Positions 42,043-51,196 of a DNA stretch of 64,000 bases are shown piece by piece (within the stretch, counting starts at the first letter, position 1; every line of letters starts with the position of its first letter). Below the pieces are notes generated by a model that had not been told where the DNA came from, did no database searches, and saw nothing but the letters and a program-made list of their open reading frames with translations. Position numbers and translations under genes: made by a program. This stretch comes from Polymorphum gilvum SL003B-26A1 (GTDB taxonomy: Bacteria > Pseudomonadota > Alphaproteobacteria > Rhizobiales > Stappiaceae): the NCBI RefSeq assembly GCF_000192745.1, contig NC_015259.1, positions 4,169,001 through 4,233,000 on the forward strand, given 5' to 3'.

Positions 42043-42288
42043 ATGGCCCGCATTCCTTTGGCCGCCCTGACTGCCGCCTGCGCCCTTGCCGCGCCGAAAC
42101 AGGCGTCCGCCCACCTCGGCCACGCCGGGGAACTGGCCGGCCACTCACACTGGGTCGGACTGGCCGCTCTCGCCGGCGCCGCCCTGGTCGCCGGCCTGGT
42201 CGCGCTCAAGGGCCGCAGGACGGCCGAGGACCAGCCGGACGAAGACGCGCCGGCCGAGGACGCCGTCGAGACCGAGGTGTCCCGATGA
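42043..42288 (+). CDS. Small His-containing membrane protein, DUF6732-like
   Basis: The ATG at 42043 (gagggagaatcg) encodes 81 residues. It has a signal-like N-terminus (about 1-23), the motif HLGHAGELAGHSHWVG (about 24-39), a membrane helix (about 38-58) and an acidic tail. This pattern matches the DUF6732 proteins found with cobalt or B12 genes in alphaproteobacteria. The histidines could bind cobalt before transport or chelation. That role is inferred from the riboswitch-like leader and the 4-bp overlap with cbiX. Confidence 0.7.
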   Translation: MARIPLAALTAACALAAPKQASAHLGHAGELAGHSHWVGLAALAGAALVAGLVALKGRRTAEDQPDEDAPAEDAVETEVSR

Positions 42289-43424
42289 CCGAAAAGCTTG
42301 GCCTGATGATCTGCGGCCACGGCAGCCGCAACAAGGGAGCGGTCAAGCAGTTCGCCCAACTCGCCGAAGGCCTGCGCGCCCGCTTCCCCGACTGGCCGGT
42401 TGAATACGGCTATCTCGAATTCGCCAACCCTGTGATAAAGGAGGGGCTGGACAGGCTGCGCGCCGCAGGCTGCACCCGCATTCTCGCCGTGCCGGGCATG
42501 CTGTTCGCCGCCGGCCACGCCAAGAACGACATCCCGTCGGTGCTGAACACCTATCAGGCCCAGCATCCGGGGATCCGGATCGACTATGGTCGGGAACTCG
42601 CCGTCGACACCCGCATGGTGCGCGCCGCCGGAGACCGGCTGCGCGAGGCGCTTAAGGAGGCCGGCGACGAGATCCCGCTGCACGAGACTCTGCTGATGGT
42701 GGTCGGCCGCGGCGCCTCCGACCCGGACGCCAATTCCAACGTCGCCAAGATCACCCGCCTGCTGTGGGAAGGCATGGGCTTCGGTTGGGCCGAGACGGCC
42801 TACTCGGGCGTCACCTTCCCGCTGGTCGCGCCGGCCCTCGATCACGCCGCCAGGCTCGGTTACCGGCGCATCGTCGTGTTCCCCTATTTCCTGTTCACCG
42901 GCGTGCTGGTGCAGCGGATCTACACGGCGATGGAGGAAGCGGCCGAACGCTATCCCGATATCGAGTTCGTCAAGGCCGGCTACCTCAACGACCATCCGCA
43001 GGTGATCGACACGATGGCCGACCGGGTGACCGAGATCCTGCACGGCGCCAACCTAATGAACTGCCAGATGTGCAAGTACCGCGAACAGGTGCTCGGCTTC
43101 GAGGCGGAGGTCGGCCTCGCCCAGGAAAGCCATCACCATCACGTCGAGGGGCTCGGCGCGGAGGCGGAATGCCGGCTGTGCGAGGAATTCTGCACCGGCG
43201 CCTGCGAGGAGCAGGTGCGCGCCGCGGTTCATTCTCACGACCCTCACCATCATCACCACCATGACCATGACCACGATCACAGCCATGCCCATGATCATGA
43301 TCATGGGCATCATCATGGCCACAGCCACAGCCACGATCATGGCCATCATCACTCCCCCTATCCGCACGCGGACCACCCGCTTGGACCGAAGTCGCTGAAG
43401 CGGTCCGGAGGCCGCAAGGGATGA
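42285..43424 (+). CDS. cbiX: Sirohydrochlorin cobaltochelatase CbiX (long, His-rich)
   Basis: CbiX inserts cobalt into sirohydrochlorin, the early-cobalt step of B12 synthesis. The 379-residue protein has two CbiX half-domains: one begins LMICGHGSRNKGAV with the catalytic-type His12, and the second contains LLMVVGRGASDPDANSNVAK. A MNCQMC motif (MXCXXC type, linked to an Fe-S centre in other long CbiX proteins) and a second cluster CRLCEEFCTGAC follow. A tail at about residues 316-364 holds 27 histidines. ATGA overlaps couple it to the genes on both sides. Confidence 0.92.
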   Translation: MTEKLGLMICGHGSRNKGAVKQFAQLAEGLRARFPDWPVEYGYLEFANPVIKEGLDRLRAAGCTRILAVPGMLFAAGHAKNDIPSVLNTYQAQHPGIRIDYGRELAVDTRMVRAAGDRLREALKEAGDEIPLHETLLMVVGRGASDPDANSNVAKITRLLWEGMGFGWAETAYSGVTFPLVAPALDHAARLGYRRIVVFPYFLFTGVLVQRIYTAMEEAAERYPDIEFVKAGYLNDHPQVIDTMADRVTEILHGANLMNCQMCKYREQVLGFEAEVGLAQESHHHHVEGLGAEAECRLCEEFCTGACEEQVRAAVHSHDPHHHHHHDHDHDHSHAHDHDHGHHHGHSHSHDHGHHHSPYPHADHPLGPKSLKRSGGRKG

Positions 43425-44080
43425 CCGAACCGGCATCGCCGCCGATCTACGACTACGAACACGATCCGGCGGCGATCTACCGCCAGTCCTTCGCCATCGT
43501 GCGACACGAGGCGGAGCTGGGTATTTTGCCGGCTTACCTTCAATCTGTTGCCGTTCGACTGATCCACGCCTGCGGTATGATTGACATCGTCTCCGACCTC
43601 GCTTGGTCGGCGGATGTCGTCGCGCGGGCGCGGACCGCGCTCGCCGCCGGCGCGCCCGTGCTGACCGACGTGGAGATGGTCGCCTACGGCATTATCCGTT
43701 CGCGTTTGCCGGCGCAAAACGCCGTGCTCTGCACGCTCAACGACCCCGCCGTGCCGGAGATGGCAGCTCGCCTCGGTACCACGCGCTCGGCGGCAGCCGT
43801 CGAACTGTGGCGCGACCGGCTCGCCGGCGCGGTGGTGGCGATCGGCAACGCTCCGACCGCCTTGTTTCATCTGCTCGAAGGCCTTGCCGCCGGCTGGCCG
43901 AAGCCGGCCGCGATCCTCGGCTTTCCGGTCGGTTTCGTCGGCGCTGCCGAAGCCAAGCTTGCGCTTTCCGACAATCCGTTCGCAGTGCCGTACCTGACGC
44001 TCGCCGGGCGCCGCGGCGGCTCGGCGCTCGCCGCTGCCGCCGTCAACGCGCTGGCCGCCGGCGTGCCGGAGGAAGACTGA
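43421..44080 (+). CDS. cobH: Precorrin-8X methylmutase CobH/CbiC
   Basis: CobH moves a methyl group from C11 to C12 to give hydrogenobyrinic acid (or the cobalt form). The 219-residue protein contains the catalytic-site region RLIHACGMIDIVSDLAWSAD with the conserved His, and the family pattern FPVGFVGAAEAKLAL near the end. The ATG overlaps the cbiX stop by 4 bp. Confidence 0.94.
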   Translation: MTEPASPPIYDYEHDPAAIYRQSFAIVRHEAELGILPAYLQSVAVRLIHACGMIDIVSDLAWSADVVARARTALAAGAPVLTDVEMVAYGIIRSRLPAQNAVLCTLNDPAVPEMAARLGTTRSAAAVELWRDRLAGAVVAIGNAPTALFHLLEGLAAGWPKPAAILGFPVGFVGAAEAKLALSDNPFAVPYLTLAGRRGGSALAAAAVNALAAGVPEED

Positions 44081-44343
44081 TGGTCGACGATGCCGGAAAG
44101 CCGGGGCGCCCGACGCCCGGCCCGTCCAGTCCGCTGCGCTCGCGCGGCTTCCTGTCCCATGGAACGCCGACCGTCGCACCCGAGGACGCTCCGAGCCGTT
44201 CCCGTGGCATCCGCAGCCACGACGACGTCGTGCGCGAGAAGCCGGCCTGCGCTGTTCCCGCACCCGTCTCGCCGGCACCGAAATCCCGACCGCCGCTCAA
44301 GCCTGCGGCCCTGACGCCGCCCCACCGCGACGGAGAGGTCTGA
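44080..44343 (+). CDS. Small Pro-rich ORF coupled between cobH and cobL
   Basis: The ATG at 44080 shares its A with the cobH stop (TGATG), and the stop at 44341-44343 shares its A with the cobL ATG (TGATG). The 87-residue product is basic, rich in Pro, Ser and Arg, and probably disordered. It has a rough internal repeat (RSRGFLSHGTP and SRSRGIRSHDD). No family was recognised. It may be a true small protein or a translated spacer that keeps ribosomes moving from cobH to cobL. Confidence 0.5.
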   Translation: MVDDAGKPGRPTPGPSSPLRSRGFLSHGTPTVAPEDAPSRSRGIRSHDDVVREKPACAVPAPVSPAPKSRPPLKPAALTPPHRDGEV

Positions 44344-45596
44344 TGCCACCTGCGCCCGACAACCGGGCCGGAGCGCTCTCGCCCGTGGCCGGCCCCTGGC
44401 TCACGGTCGTCGGCCTCGGCGAAGACGGTCATCTGGCGCCGGCTGCGATTAGCCGGATAAAGGATTCTGCGATCGTGTATGGCGGCGAGCGCCATTTCTC
44501 CATTCTCGAGGCTGCCGGCGTCGTCCTTGCGGGCGAGCGGCGGCCGTGGCCGAGCCCGTTCTCCGACGCGCTCGCCGAGCTGCTCGCCCGGCGCGGGACG
44601 CCGGTCGCCGTGCTCGCCACCGGCGACCCGCAATGGTTCGGCATCGGCGCGACGCTCGCCCGCCGCGTCGAGGCGGACGAACTCGCCGTGTTCCCGGCGC
44701 CATCCGCCTTCTCGCTCGCCGCCGCCCGGCTCGGCTGGGCGCTGCAGGAGGTCGAGACGCTGTCGCTGCACGGCCGCCCGGTCGAGCCGCTGCGCGCCTG
44801 TCTCGCCCCCGGCGCGCGCATCCTGGCGCTGACCGGCGACGGGTCGGCGCCGGCTGCCGCCGCGCGCCTTCTCGTCGAGGCCGGCTGCGGGGCGAGTCGC
44901 ATGACCGTGCTGGAACACATGGGCGGGCCGAGGGAGCGGGTCGTCTCCGGCACGGCGGCTGACTGGCGGGCCGAGGTAGCCGACTTCCACACCCTCGCCG
45001 TCGAGGTCGTGCCGGACGCCGGAACGGTCCTGCCGGCGCGCGTGCCCGGCCTGCCGGACGCGGCCTTCCGCCATGACGGCAAGATGACCAAGCGCGAGGT
45101 GCGCGCCGTCACGCTTGCCGCGCTCGCGCCCCATCCCGGTGCGCTGCTGTGGGACATTGGAGCCGGCTGCGGCTCGGTCGCGATCGAGTGGCTGCGCGCG
45201 GCGCGCGGCGCGCGCGCCGTCGGCCTTGAGCCGCATGCCGGACGCCGGGCCCTGGCCGCCGCCAATGCCGCCGCCCTCGGCGTGCCGCAGCTGGACTTGC
45301 AAGACGCTTCCGCGCCCGACGGCCTCGCCGGCCTGCCCGATCCCGACGCGATCTTCATCGGCGGCGGCCTGACCGCCCCCGGCGTCGTCGAGACCTGCCA
45401 CCGCCGGCTGAAGCCCGGCGGCCGCCTCGTCGCCAACGCCGTCACGCTGGAGGGCGAGGCGGTGCTGTCCGACGCCTGGCGGCGGTTCGGCGGCGAACTC
45501 GTGCGCCTCGCCGTGCAGCGCGCCGATGCGGTCGGCGGCCTGACCGGCTGGCGGCCGCTGATGCCCGTCACCCAATGGAGCCTTGTCAAGCGATGA
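44343..45596 (+). CDS. cobL: Precorrin-6Y C5,15-methyltransferase (decarboxylating) CobL (CbiE-CbiT fusion)
   Basis: CobL methylates C5 and C15 and removes the C12 acetate carboxyl group. The 417-residue protein has an N-terminal CbiE domain (about 18-220, WLTVVGLGEDGHLAPAAISR, LATGDPQWFGIG) and a C-terminal CbiT domain (about 235-417, HDGKMTKREVRAVTLAAL then LLWDIGAGCGSVAIEWLRAA, the SAM site). Both halves look complete. Confidence 0.94.
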   Translation: MPPAPDNRAGALSPVAGPWLTVVGLGEDGHLAPAAISRIKDSAIVYGGERHFSILEAAGVVLAGERRPWPSPFSDALAELLARRGTPVAVLATGDPQWFGIGATLARRVEADELAVFPAPSAFSLAAARLGWALQEVETLSLHGRPVEPLRACLAPGARILALTGDGSAPAAAARLLVEAGCGASRMTVLEHMGGPRERVVSGTAADWRAEVADFHTLAVEVVPDAGTVLPARVPGLPDAAFRHDGKMTKREVRAVTLAALAPHPGALLWDIGAGCGSVAIEWLRAARGARAVGLEPHAGRRALAAANAAALGVPQLDLQDASAPDGLAGLPDPDAIFIGGGLTAPGVVETCHRRLKPGGRLVANAVTLEGEAVLSDAWRRFGGELVRLAVQRADAVGGLTGWRPLMPVTQWSLVKR

Positions 45597-46318
45597 CCGG
45601 TACCCTCTACGGCGTCGGCCTCGGACCCGGCGACCCGGAGCTTCTGACGCTCAGGGCGCACCGGCTGATCTCGACCGCCCGCGTCATCTCCTATCCCGCG
45701 CCCGACACCGGGCCGAGCTTCGCCCGCGCCATCGCCGCGCCCTATTTCCCCGACGGCGTGCGCGAGATCCCGATCGTCATCCCGATGCGCGAAAGCCGCT
45801 TCCCGGCGAAGGAGATCTACGACCGCGCCGCGCAGGAAATCGCCGAGCTGCTCGACACCGGCACCGACGTGATCAGCCTGTGCGAGGGCGATCCGTTCTT
45901 CTACGGCTCCTACATGTACGTGTTCGAACGCCTGTCGGCCCGCTACCCGACCGTCATCGTGCCCGGCGTCACGTCTCTGACCGCCTGCGCCGCGGCCCTG
46001 CGCCGGCCGCTGACCGGCCGCACCGACGTGCTGACGGTGATCCCGGCGACGCTTTCCGACGCCGAGATCCGCGCGCGCATCGAGGCTGCGCAGTCGGTGG
46101 CGATCATGAAGGTCGGCCGCCATGTCGGCCGCCTGCGCGCCCTTCTCGACGATCTCGGGCTGACCCACCGCGCCGGCTATGTCGAGCGCGCCAGCCTGCC
46201 GGACGAAAGGGTCATGCCGCTCGCCGCGCTCGCCGCCGAGCGGGCGCCGTATTTCTCCATGATCCTGATCTACAAGGGAGACGAAGCGTGGACGCTTCCC
46301 CCGTCATCCTCGTTCTGA
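45593..46318 (+). CDS. cobI: Precorrin-2 C20-methyltransferase CobI
   Basis: CobI methylates C20 of precorrin-2 (or its cobalt form, as CbiL). The 241-residue protein starts LYGVGLGPGDPELLTLRAHR, the standard SAM-dependent tetrapyrrole methylase motif, with the later ISLCEGDPFFYGSYMYVFER and PGVTSLTACAAALRRPL. The ATG at 45593 overlaps cobL by 4 bp. The last 31 bp overlap the next gene. Confidence 0.93.
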   Translation: MTGTLYGVGLGPGDPELLTLRAHRLISTARVISYPAPDTGPSFARAIAAPYFPDGVREIPIVIPMRESRFPAKEIYDRAAQEIAELLDTGTDVISLCEGDPFFYGSYMYVFERLSARYPTVIVPGVTSLTACAAALRRPLTGRTDVLTVIPATLSDAEIRARIEAAQSVAIMKVGRHVGRLRALLDDLGLTHRAGYVERASLPDERVMPLAALAAERAPYFSMILIYKGDEAWTLPPSSSF

Positions 46319-48129
46319 ACCCGGTCGCGCTCGACACCGCCCGGCGCCTCGAGGCTGCGCTGCCCGGGTCGGCCGTCCACGGCCTCGCAGGCCGCATCGG
46401 CGCGGCGGAGACCCAGTTCAGCGAGACCATGGCCCATGTCCGCCATCTGTTTTCCGCCGGAACGCCGATCGTCGGCGTCTGCGCCGCCGGCATCCTGATC
46501 CGCGCGCTCGCCCCGGTGCTGGCCGACAAGCGGCGCGAGCCGCCGGTCGTCGCCGTCTCGGAAGACGGCGCCAGCGTCGTGCCGCTGCTCGGCGGCCACC
46601 ACGGCGCCAACGACCTCGCCCGTCGGATCGCGGACGGCCTCGGCGGGCATGCCGCGATCACCACCGCCGGCGACACCGCCCTCGGCCTTGCTCTCGACGC
46701 GCCGCCGCCCGGCTGGACGCTGGCCAACCCGGACGATGCCAGGCCGGTGATGGCCGAACTGCTCGCCGGCGCTCCGCTGCGCCTGGAAGGCTCCGCGCCT
46801 TGGCTCGCGGCGGCGGACCTGCCCTTTGCCGCCGATGCCGACATCGCCATCGCCGTCACCGACGCGCCGCTGCGCGGCTCGCCGACCCGACTGGTCTATC
46901 ATCCGCGCCGCTTCGTCTTCGGCGCCGGCTGCGCGCGCGGCTGTCCGGCCGAAGAGTTGATCGCCCTGGCCGAGGCGGCGCTGACCGAGGCGAATGTGTC
47001 GCCGAAGGCGCTCGCCTGCGTCGCCAGCCTCGATCTCAAGGCCGACGAGGCCGCGATGGCGGCGCTTGCCGCGCATTTCGGCGTGCCGCTGCGCGTCTTC
47101 GGCGCCGCCACGCTGGAGGCCGAGACGCCGCGCCTGGCGACCCCGTCCGATGTCGTCTTCGCCGAGGTCGGCTGTCACGGCGTCAGCGAGGGCGCGGCGC
47201 TTGCGGCCGTCGGCCCCGACGGCGCGCTTGCCGTTCCCAAGCGCAAGAGCGCCAATGCCACGATCGCGCTCGCCGCCGCGCCCCAGCCGCTCGATCCGGC
47301 CCGGATCGGCCGCGCCCGCGGCAGGCTCGCCGTCGTCGGCATCGGTCCGGGCCGTGACGACTGGCGCACGCCGGAGGCGAGCCGGCTCCTCGCCGAAGCC
47401 GAGGAGGTCGTCGGCTATACGCTCTACCTCGACCTGATCGAGCCGCTGATCCGCGGCAAGCCGCGCCACGACTTCCCCCTCGGCGCGGAGGAGGAGCGGG
47501 TGCGCTTCGCGCTGGAACGCGCCGGCGAGGGCCGCTCGGTCGCGCTGGTCTCCTCGGGAGACGCCGGCATCTACGCCATGGGCGCGCTGGTCTACGAACT
47601 GCTCGACAGGGATCCCGGCAACGGCGGCGTCTCGGACGCGGCCAAACGGGTCGAGGTGGTCAACGCGCCGGGCATCTCGGCGCTGCAGGCGGCCTCCGCG
47701 CGCATCGGCGCACCGCTCGGCCACGACTTCTGCGCCATCTCTCTGTCGGATCTGCTCACCCCCTGGGAGGCGATCGAGAAGCGGCTGAAGGCCGCTGCCG
47801 AGGGCGATTTCGTCATCGCCTTCTACAATCCCGTGTCGAAGCGCCGGCGCACCCAGCTCGCCGCCGCGCGCGCCATCCTGCTCGAGCATCGTCCGCCCGA
47901 CACGCCGGTGGTGCTCGGCGTCAACCTCGGCCGCAGGGACGAGACCGTGCGCGTCACGACGCTCGAGCGGCTCACCGTCGACGAGGTCGACATGCTGACC
48001 ACAGTGCTGGTCGGGTCGTCCAACAGCCGCGCGGTGCGGCGCGGCGACGGTCGCCCCTTCGTCTACACCCCGCGCGGCTATGCCAAGCGTATCGACGCGC
48101 CGAAAGACACAACGGGAGGCGCAGCATGA
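46288..48129 (+). CDS. cobJ: CbiG-CobJ fusion: cobalt-precorrin-5A hydrolase plus precorrin-3B C17-methyltransferase
   Basis: From the GTG at 46288 (aagggag upstream) this 613-residue protein joins two enzymes. Residues 1 to about 335 are CbiG: FSAGTPIVGVCAAGILIRAL, VPLLGGHHGANDLARRIADG, then the C-terminal CbiG domain around 205-330 with RFVFGAGCARGCPAEELIAL. CbiG opens the delta-lactone and releases acetaldehyde in the cobalt-first route. Residues about 344-613 are CobJ/CbiH, the ring-contraction methyltransferase: RLAVVGIGPGRDDWRTPEAS, LVSSGDAGIYAMGALVYELL. Such fusions are known. No CobG or CobZ is seen. Confidence 0.9.
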   Translation: MDASPVILVLNPVALDTARRLEAALPGSAVHGLAGRIGAAETQFSETMAHVRHLFSAGTPIVGVCAAGILIRALAPVLADKRREPPVVAVSEDGASVVPLLGGHHGANDLARRIADGLGGHAAITTAGDTALGLALDAPPPGWTLANPDDARPVMAELLAGAPLRLEGSAPWLAAADLPFAADADIAIAVTDAPLRGSPTRLVYHPRRFVFGAGCARGCPAEELIALAEAALTEANVSPKALACVASLDLKADEAAMAALAAHFGVPLRVFGAATLEAETPRLATPSDVVFAEVGCHGVSEGAALAAVGPDGALAVPKRKSANATIALAAAPQPLDPARIGRARGRLAVVGIGPGRDDWRTPEASRLLAEAEEVVGYTLYLDLIEPLIRGKPRHDFPLGAEEERVRFALERAGEGRSVALVSSGDAGIYAMGALVYELLDRDPGNGGVSDAAKRVEVVNAPGISALQAASARIGAPLGHDFCAISLSDLLTPWEAIEKRLKAAAEGDFVIAFYNPVSKRRRTQLAAARAILLEHRPPDTPVVLGVNLGRRDETVRVTTLERLTVDEVDMLTTVLVGSSNSRAVRRGDGRPFVYTPRGYAKRIDAPKDTTGGAA

Positions 48130-48899
48130 CGGTGCATTTCATCGGCGCCGGTCCCGGCGACCCGGATCTCATCACCGTGCGCGGGCTCAAGCTGATCATG
48201 ACCTGCCCGGTCTGCCTCTATGCCGGCTCGCTGGTGCCCGAACGGGTGGTCGCCGCCGCGCCCGAGGGCGCGCGCGTGCTCGACACCGCGTCCATGACGC
48301 TCGACGAGATCGTCGCCGCGATGGAAGACGCCCATTCGCGAGGCCTCGACGTCGCCCGTGTCCATTCCGGCGACCCGTCGATCTACGGCGCCACGGCCGA
48401 ACAGATGCGCCGGCTGGACGCGCTCGGCATTCCCTACGACGTGACGCCCGGCGTGCCGGCCTTCGCCGCCGCTGCCGCGGCGCTTAAGATGGAACTGACC
48501 ATCCCGGAGGTCGCCCAGACCGTGATCGTCACGCGCACGGCGATGAAGTCCTCGGCCATGCCCGAGGGCGAGGACCTCGCGACGCTCGGGCGCAGCCGGG
48601 CGACGCTGGCGATCCACCTGTCGATCCGTAACTTGCGCGAAATCGAGCGCCAGCTCGCCCCCCTCTACGGCGCGGATTGCCCGGTCGTCGTCGCCTACCG
48701 GGTCGGCTGGCCGGACGAGGCGTTCCTGCACGGTACGCTCGCCGACATCGCCGAAAAGGTGCGCGCGGCCAAGCTCACCCGCACCGCGCTGATCTTCGTC
48801 GGCCGCGCGCTCGAGCCCGGTCGGACGTTCCGCGACAGCGCCCTCTACGACGCCGACCACGTCCACGTGCTTCGGCCGAAGAAAAAGGCGAAGGATTAG
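48126..48899 (+). CDS. cobM: Precorrin-4 C11-methyltransferase CobM
   Basis: CobM (CbiF) methylates C11. The 257-residue protein has VHFIGAGPGDPDLITVRGLK, DVARVHSGDPSIYGATAEQM and TPGVPAFAAAAAALKMELTI, all hallmark regions. It overlaps the fusion gene by 4 bp and ends the plus-strand run. Its stop overlaps the convergent cobB stop. Confidence 0.95.
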   Translation: MTVHFIGAGPGDPDLITVRGLKLIMTCPVCLYAGSLVPERVVAAAPEGARVLDTASMTLDEIVAAMEDAHSRGLDVARVHSGDPSIYGATAEQMRRLDALGIPYDVTPGVPAFAAAAAALKMELTIPEVAQTVIVTRTAMKSSAMPEGEDLATLGRSRATLAIHLSIRNLREIERQLAPLYGADCPVVVAYRVGWPDEAFLHGTLADIAEKVRAAKLTRTALIFVGRALEPGRTFRDSALYDADHVHVLRPKKKAKD

Positions 48900-50206
48900 C
48901 GTTCCGCCAGGCCGACGATCACATGCGCGAAGGACCCCATGACGGTGCCGGCGCGCAGGCCGAGGCAACCGAGGTCCTCGCCCAGCGCGTCGCGGGCGGC
49001 GAACAGCCTGTCGGCCGCGCCCTCGCGGAGGATCGTCGCGTAGTGGAATTCGTGACCGGCGAGACCGTCCGCCCAGGGCAGGCCGCCGAGCGGCGTCAGC
49101 CGCCGGTAGCCGAGGTGCAGCCGGCGCTGTTCGAAACTGGTCTCGAGCGGCAGCAGGCCGAGCATGGCGTGGCGCGCGCCGTCGGCATCGACCAGCCCCT
49201 CGCCGAGCGTCATGTAGCCGCCGCATTCGCCGAAGACGCGCGCGCCGCGCGCCGCCGCCCGATGGACGCCGGCCCGGAAGGTCTCGGCCGCCGCCAGCCG
49301 GCCGGCATGCAGCTCCGGATAGCCGCCCGGCAGGTAGACCGCGTCGGCGTCCGGCGCCGGCGGTTCGTCGGCGAGCGGCGAGAAGAACGTCAGATCCGCG
49401 CCGGCCCGGCGCCAGCCGTCGAGCAGATGCGGATAGGCGAAGGCGAAGGCGATGTCCTCGGCGACGGCGATGCGCTGGCCGAGGGGCGCCAGGCCGGCGG
49501 GCGCCGACGCCGGGGCGAGCGGCGCGGCAAGGCGCGCAAGCGCGTCGAGGTCGATGGCCCGCGCGCACAACCCCGCGGTCGTGTCGAGGAAGATCTCCAG
49601 GGCGTCGTGTTCCCCGGCCTGCACGAGGCCGAGGTGGCGCTCGGGCAGGATCAGCGCCTCGGACCGCGGCAGGGCGCCGAGAACGGGCAGGGCGAGCGGA
49701 GCGAGCGCGGCGTGCAGCATTGCTTCGTGGCGCGCGCCGGCGACGCGGTTGAGGATCACGGCCGCGACCCGCACGTCTGCCCGGTGGTCGCGAAAGCCGC
49801 GCACCACGGCCGCCACCGACTGCGCCTGGCGCGCGCAATCGACGACGAGGACGACCGGACACGCGAGCGCGTCGGCAAGGTCTGCCGCCGAGCCGGTACC
49901 GTCCGCCGCGCCGTCGAACAGGCCCATGGCCGCCTCGACCAGCAGCAGGTCGGCGCCTGCAGCATGGGCGAAGGCGCGGCCGCGGATCTCGTCCGCGCCC
50001 ATCGCCCAGGCATCGAGATTGACGCAGGCTGCCCCGCTCGCCGCCTCGTGGAATTTCGGGTCGATGTAGTCGGGGCCGGACTTGGCCGAGACGATGGGCC
50101 GCCCGGCCGTTCGGAACGCGCGCAGCAGGGCGAGCGTGACCGTCGTCTTGCCGGCGCCCGAGGTTGGCGCGGCGATCATCAGGGCACGCGGCGCGGGCCG
50201 GGTCAT
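48896..50206 (-). CDS. cobB: Cobyrinate a,c-diamide synthase CobB/CbiA
   Basis: CobB amidates the a and c side chains using glutamine and ATP. From the ATG at 50206 it has 436 residues: a dethiobiotin synthetase-like ATPase domain with P-loop PTSGAGKTT (14-22) and SAKSGPDYIDPKFHEAASGA, and a C-terminal glutaminase domain with the nucleophile Cys in VFGECGGYMTLGEG. The same frame stays open for thousands of bases upstream, but that part is antisense to cbiD and cobK. The start overlaps the cobA stop by 4 bp. Confidence 0.93.
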   Translation of the reverse strand: MTRPAPRALMIAAPTSGAGKTTVTLALLRAFRTAGRPIVSAKSGPDYIDPKFHEAASGAACVNLDAWAMGADEIRGRAFAHAAGADLLLVEAAMGLFDGAADGTGSAADLADALACPVVLVVDCARQAQSVAAVVRGFRDHRADVRVAAVILNRVAGARHEAMLHAALAPLALPVLGALPRSEALILPERHLGLVQAGEHDALEIFLDTTAGLCARAIDLDALARLAAPLAPASAPAGLAPLGQRIAVAEDIAFAFAYPHLLDGWRRAGADLTFFSPLADEPPAPDADAVYLPGGYPELHAGRLAAAETFRAGVHRAAARGARVFGECGGYMTLGEGLVDADGARHAMLGLLPLETSFEQRRLHLGYRRLTPLGGLPWADGLAGHEFHYATILREGAADRLFAARDALGEDLGCLGLRAGTVMGSFAHVIVGLAER

Positions 50207-51069
50207 TCGGCCGCCGATGCCTTTCCGCGCCCGCCGAGCCGCAGCGGGTCGGGGTCGAGCAACCGCCCCTCCAGCGCGCCCAGCCAGTCGAGGCCGGCGC
50301 GCAGGCGCACGACCTCGCCGACGCAGACGATCGCCGGCGGCTCGAGGCCGGCGGCCTCGGCATCCGCGGGGCAGCGCCCCAGCGTCGTCTCGAGCACGCG
50401 CTGGGTGGCGAGCGAGGCATTGCACACGATACCCACAGGCTCGTCCACAGATCGTCCACCGGCTATCAGTTTGCCGGCGATGAAACTGAGGTGCTTCATC
50501 GCCATGTACATCACGATAACCGGGGAGCCCCGTGCGATGCCGTCCCAGTCGATGGCGTCCGGGGCGAGGCCCGTCTGGTCGTGGCCGGTCAGGAAGGTCA
50601 CCGCCTGGTTGGTGTCGCGGTGGGTTGCCGGAATGCCGGCATAGGCAAGTCCGCCGATGCCGGCGGTGATGCCGGGGATGATTCGGAACGGCACTCGCGC
50701 GCCGGCGAGCCCCAGCGCCTCTTCGCCGCCGCGGCCGAAGACGAACGGATCGCCGCCCTTCAGCCGCAGCACGCGCTTGCCGGCGCGGGCGTGCTCGATC
50801 AGCTTCAGCGTGATGTCGCGCTGCTTCGGACTCGGCTTGCCGCCGCGCTTGCCGGCATAGTCGCAGGTGACGCCCGGCCGGGCGAAATCGAGGATCGAGG
50901 GGTCGACCAGGGCGTCGTAGACGACCACGTCGGCCTGGCGCAGGCCGTTGAGCGCGTGCAGCGTCAGCAGACCCGGATCGCCCGGCCCGGCGCCGGCCAG
51001 CCACACCCAGCCCGGCTCGAAGCGGGGCAGAGAGGGGGGCAGCGCGAATCCGATCTTCTCGTCGTCCAT
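50203..51069 (-). CDS. cobA: Uroporphyrinogen-III C-methyltransferase CobA
   Basis: CobA makes precorrin-2, the shared precursor of sirohaem and B12. The 288-residue protein lacks the CysG oxidase/chelatase domain. It shows VWLAGAGPGDPGLLTLHALN, VLRLKGGDPFVFGRGGEEAL and PGITAGIGGLAYAGIPATHR. It is divergent from cbiD and leads the two-gene cobA-cobB unit. Confidence 0.95.
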   Translation of the reverse strand: MDDEKIGFALPPSLPRFEPGWVWLAGAGPGDPGLLTLHALNGLRQADVVVYDALVDPSILDFARPGVTCDYAGKRGGKPSPKQRDITLKLIEHARAGKRVLRLKGGDPFVFGRGGEEALGLAGARVPFRIIPGITAGIGGLAYAGIPATHRDTNQAVTFLTGHDQTGLAPDAIDWDGIARGSPVIVMYMAMKHLSFIAGKLIAGGRSVDEPVGIVCNASLATQRVLETTLGRCPADAEAAGLEPPAIVCVGEVVRLRAGLDWLGALEGRLLDPDPLRLGGRGKASAAE

Positions 51070-51182
51070 GCCTCGGTTTTATCCGTCTCCGCGGGCCGGG
51101 CCAAGCGGCGATGCGCCATCCTAAGGACGCAGGACGACATTCGGGCCCTGCAGCGAATCCCTCGCGTCGGCTGGCGGCTTGG

Positions 51183-51188
51183 CTATAT
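51183..51188 (+). promoter_or_regulatory. Possible -10 box just before cbiD
   Basis: CTATAT matches the alphaproteobacterial RpoD -10 consensus and lies only 8 bp before the first cbiD ATG. Transcription from it would start at or beside the start codon and give a leaderless mRNA. No convincing -35 box is visible. Confidence 0.3.
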
Positions 51189-51196
51189 ATGAGCTG

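Noticed and set aside
43230-43380. CAT/CAC-rich tract as a microsatellite or CRISPR-like repeat
   Set aside because: It is in frame, codes for the histidine tail of CbiX, mixes both His codons and has no regular spacer-repeat period.
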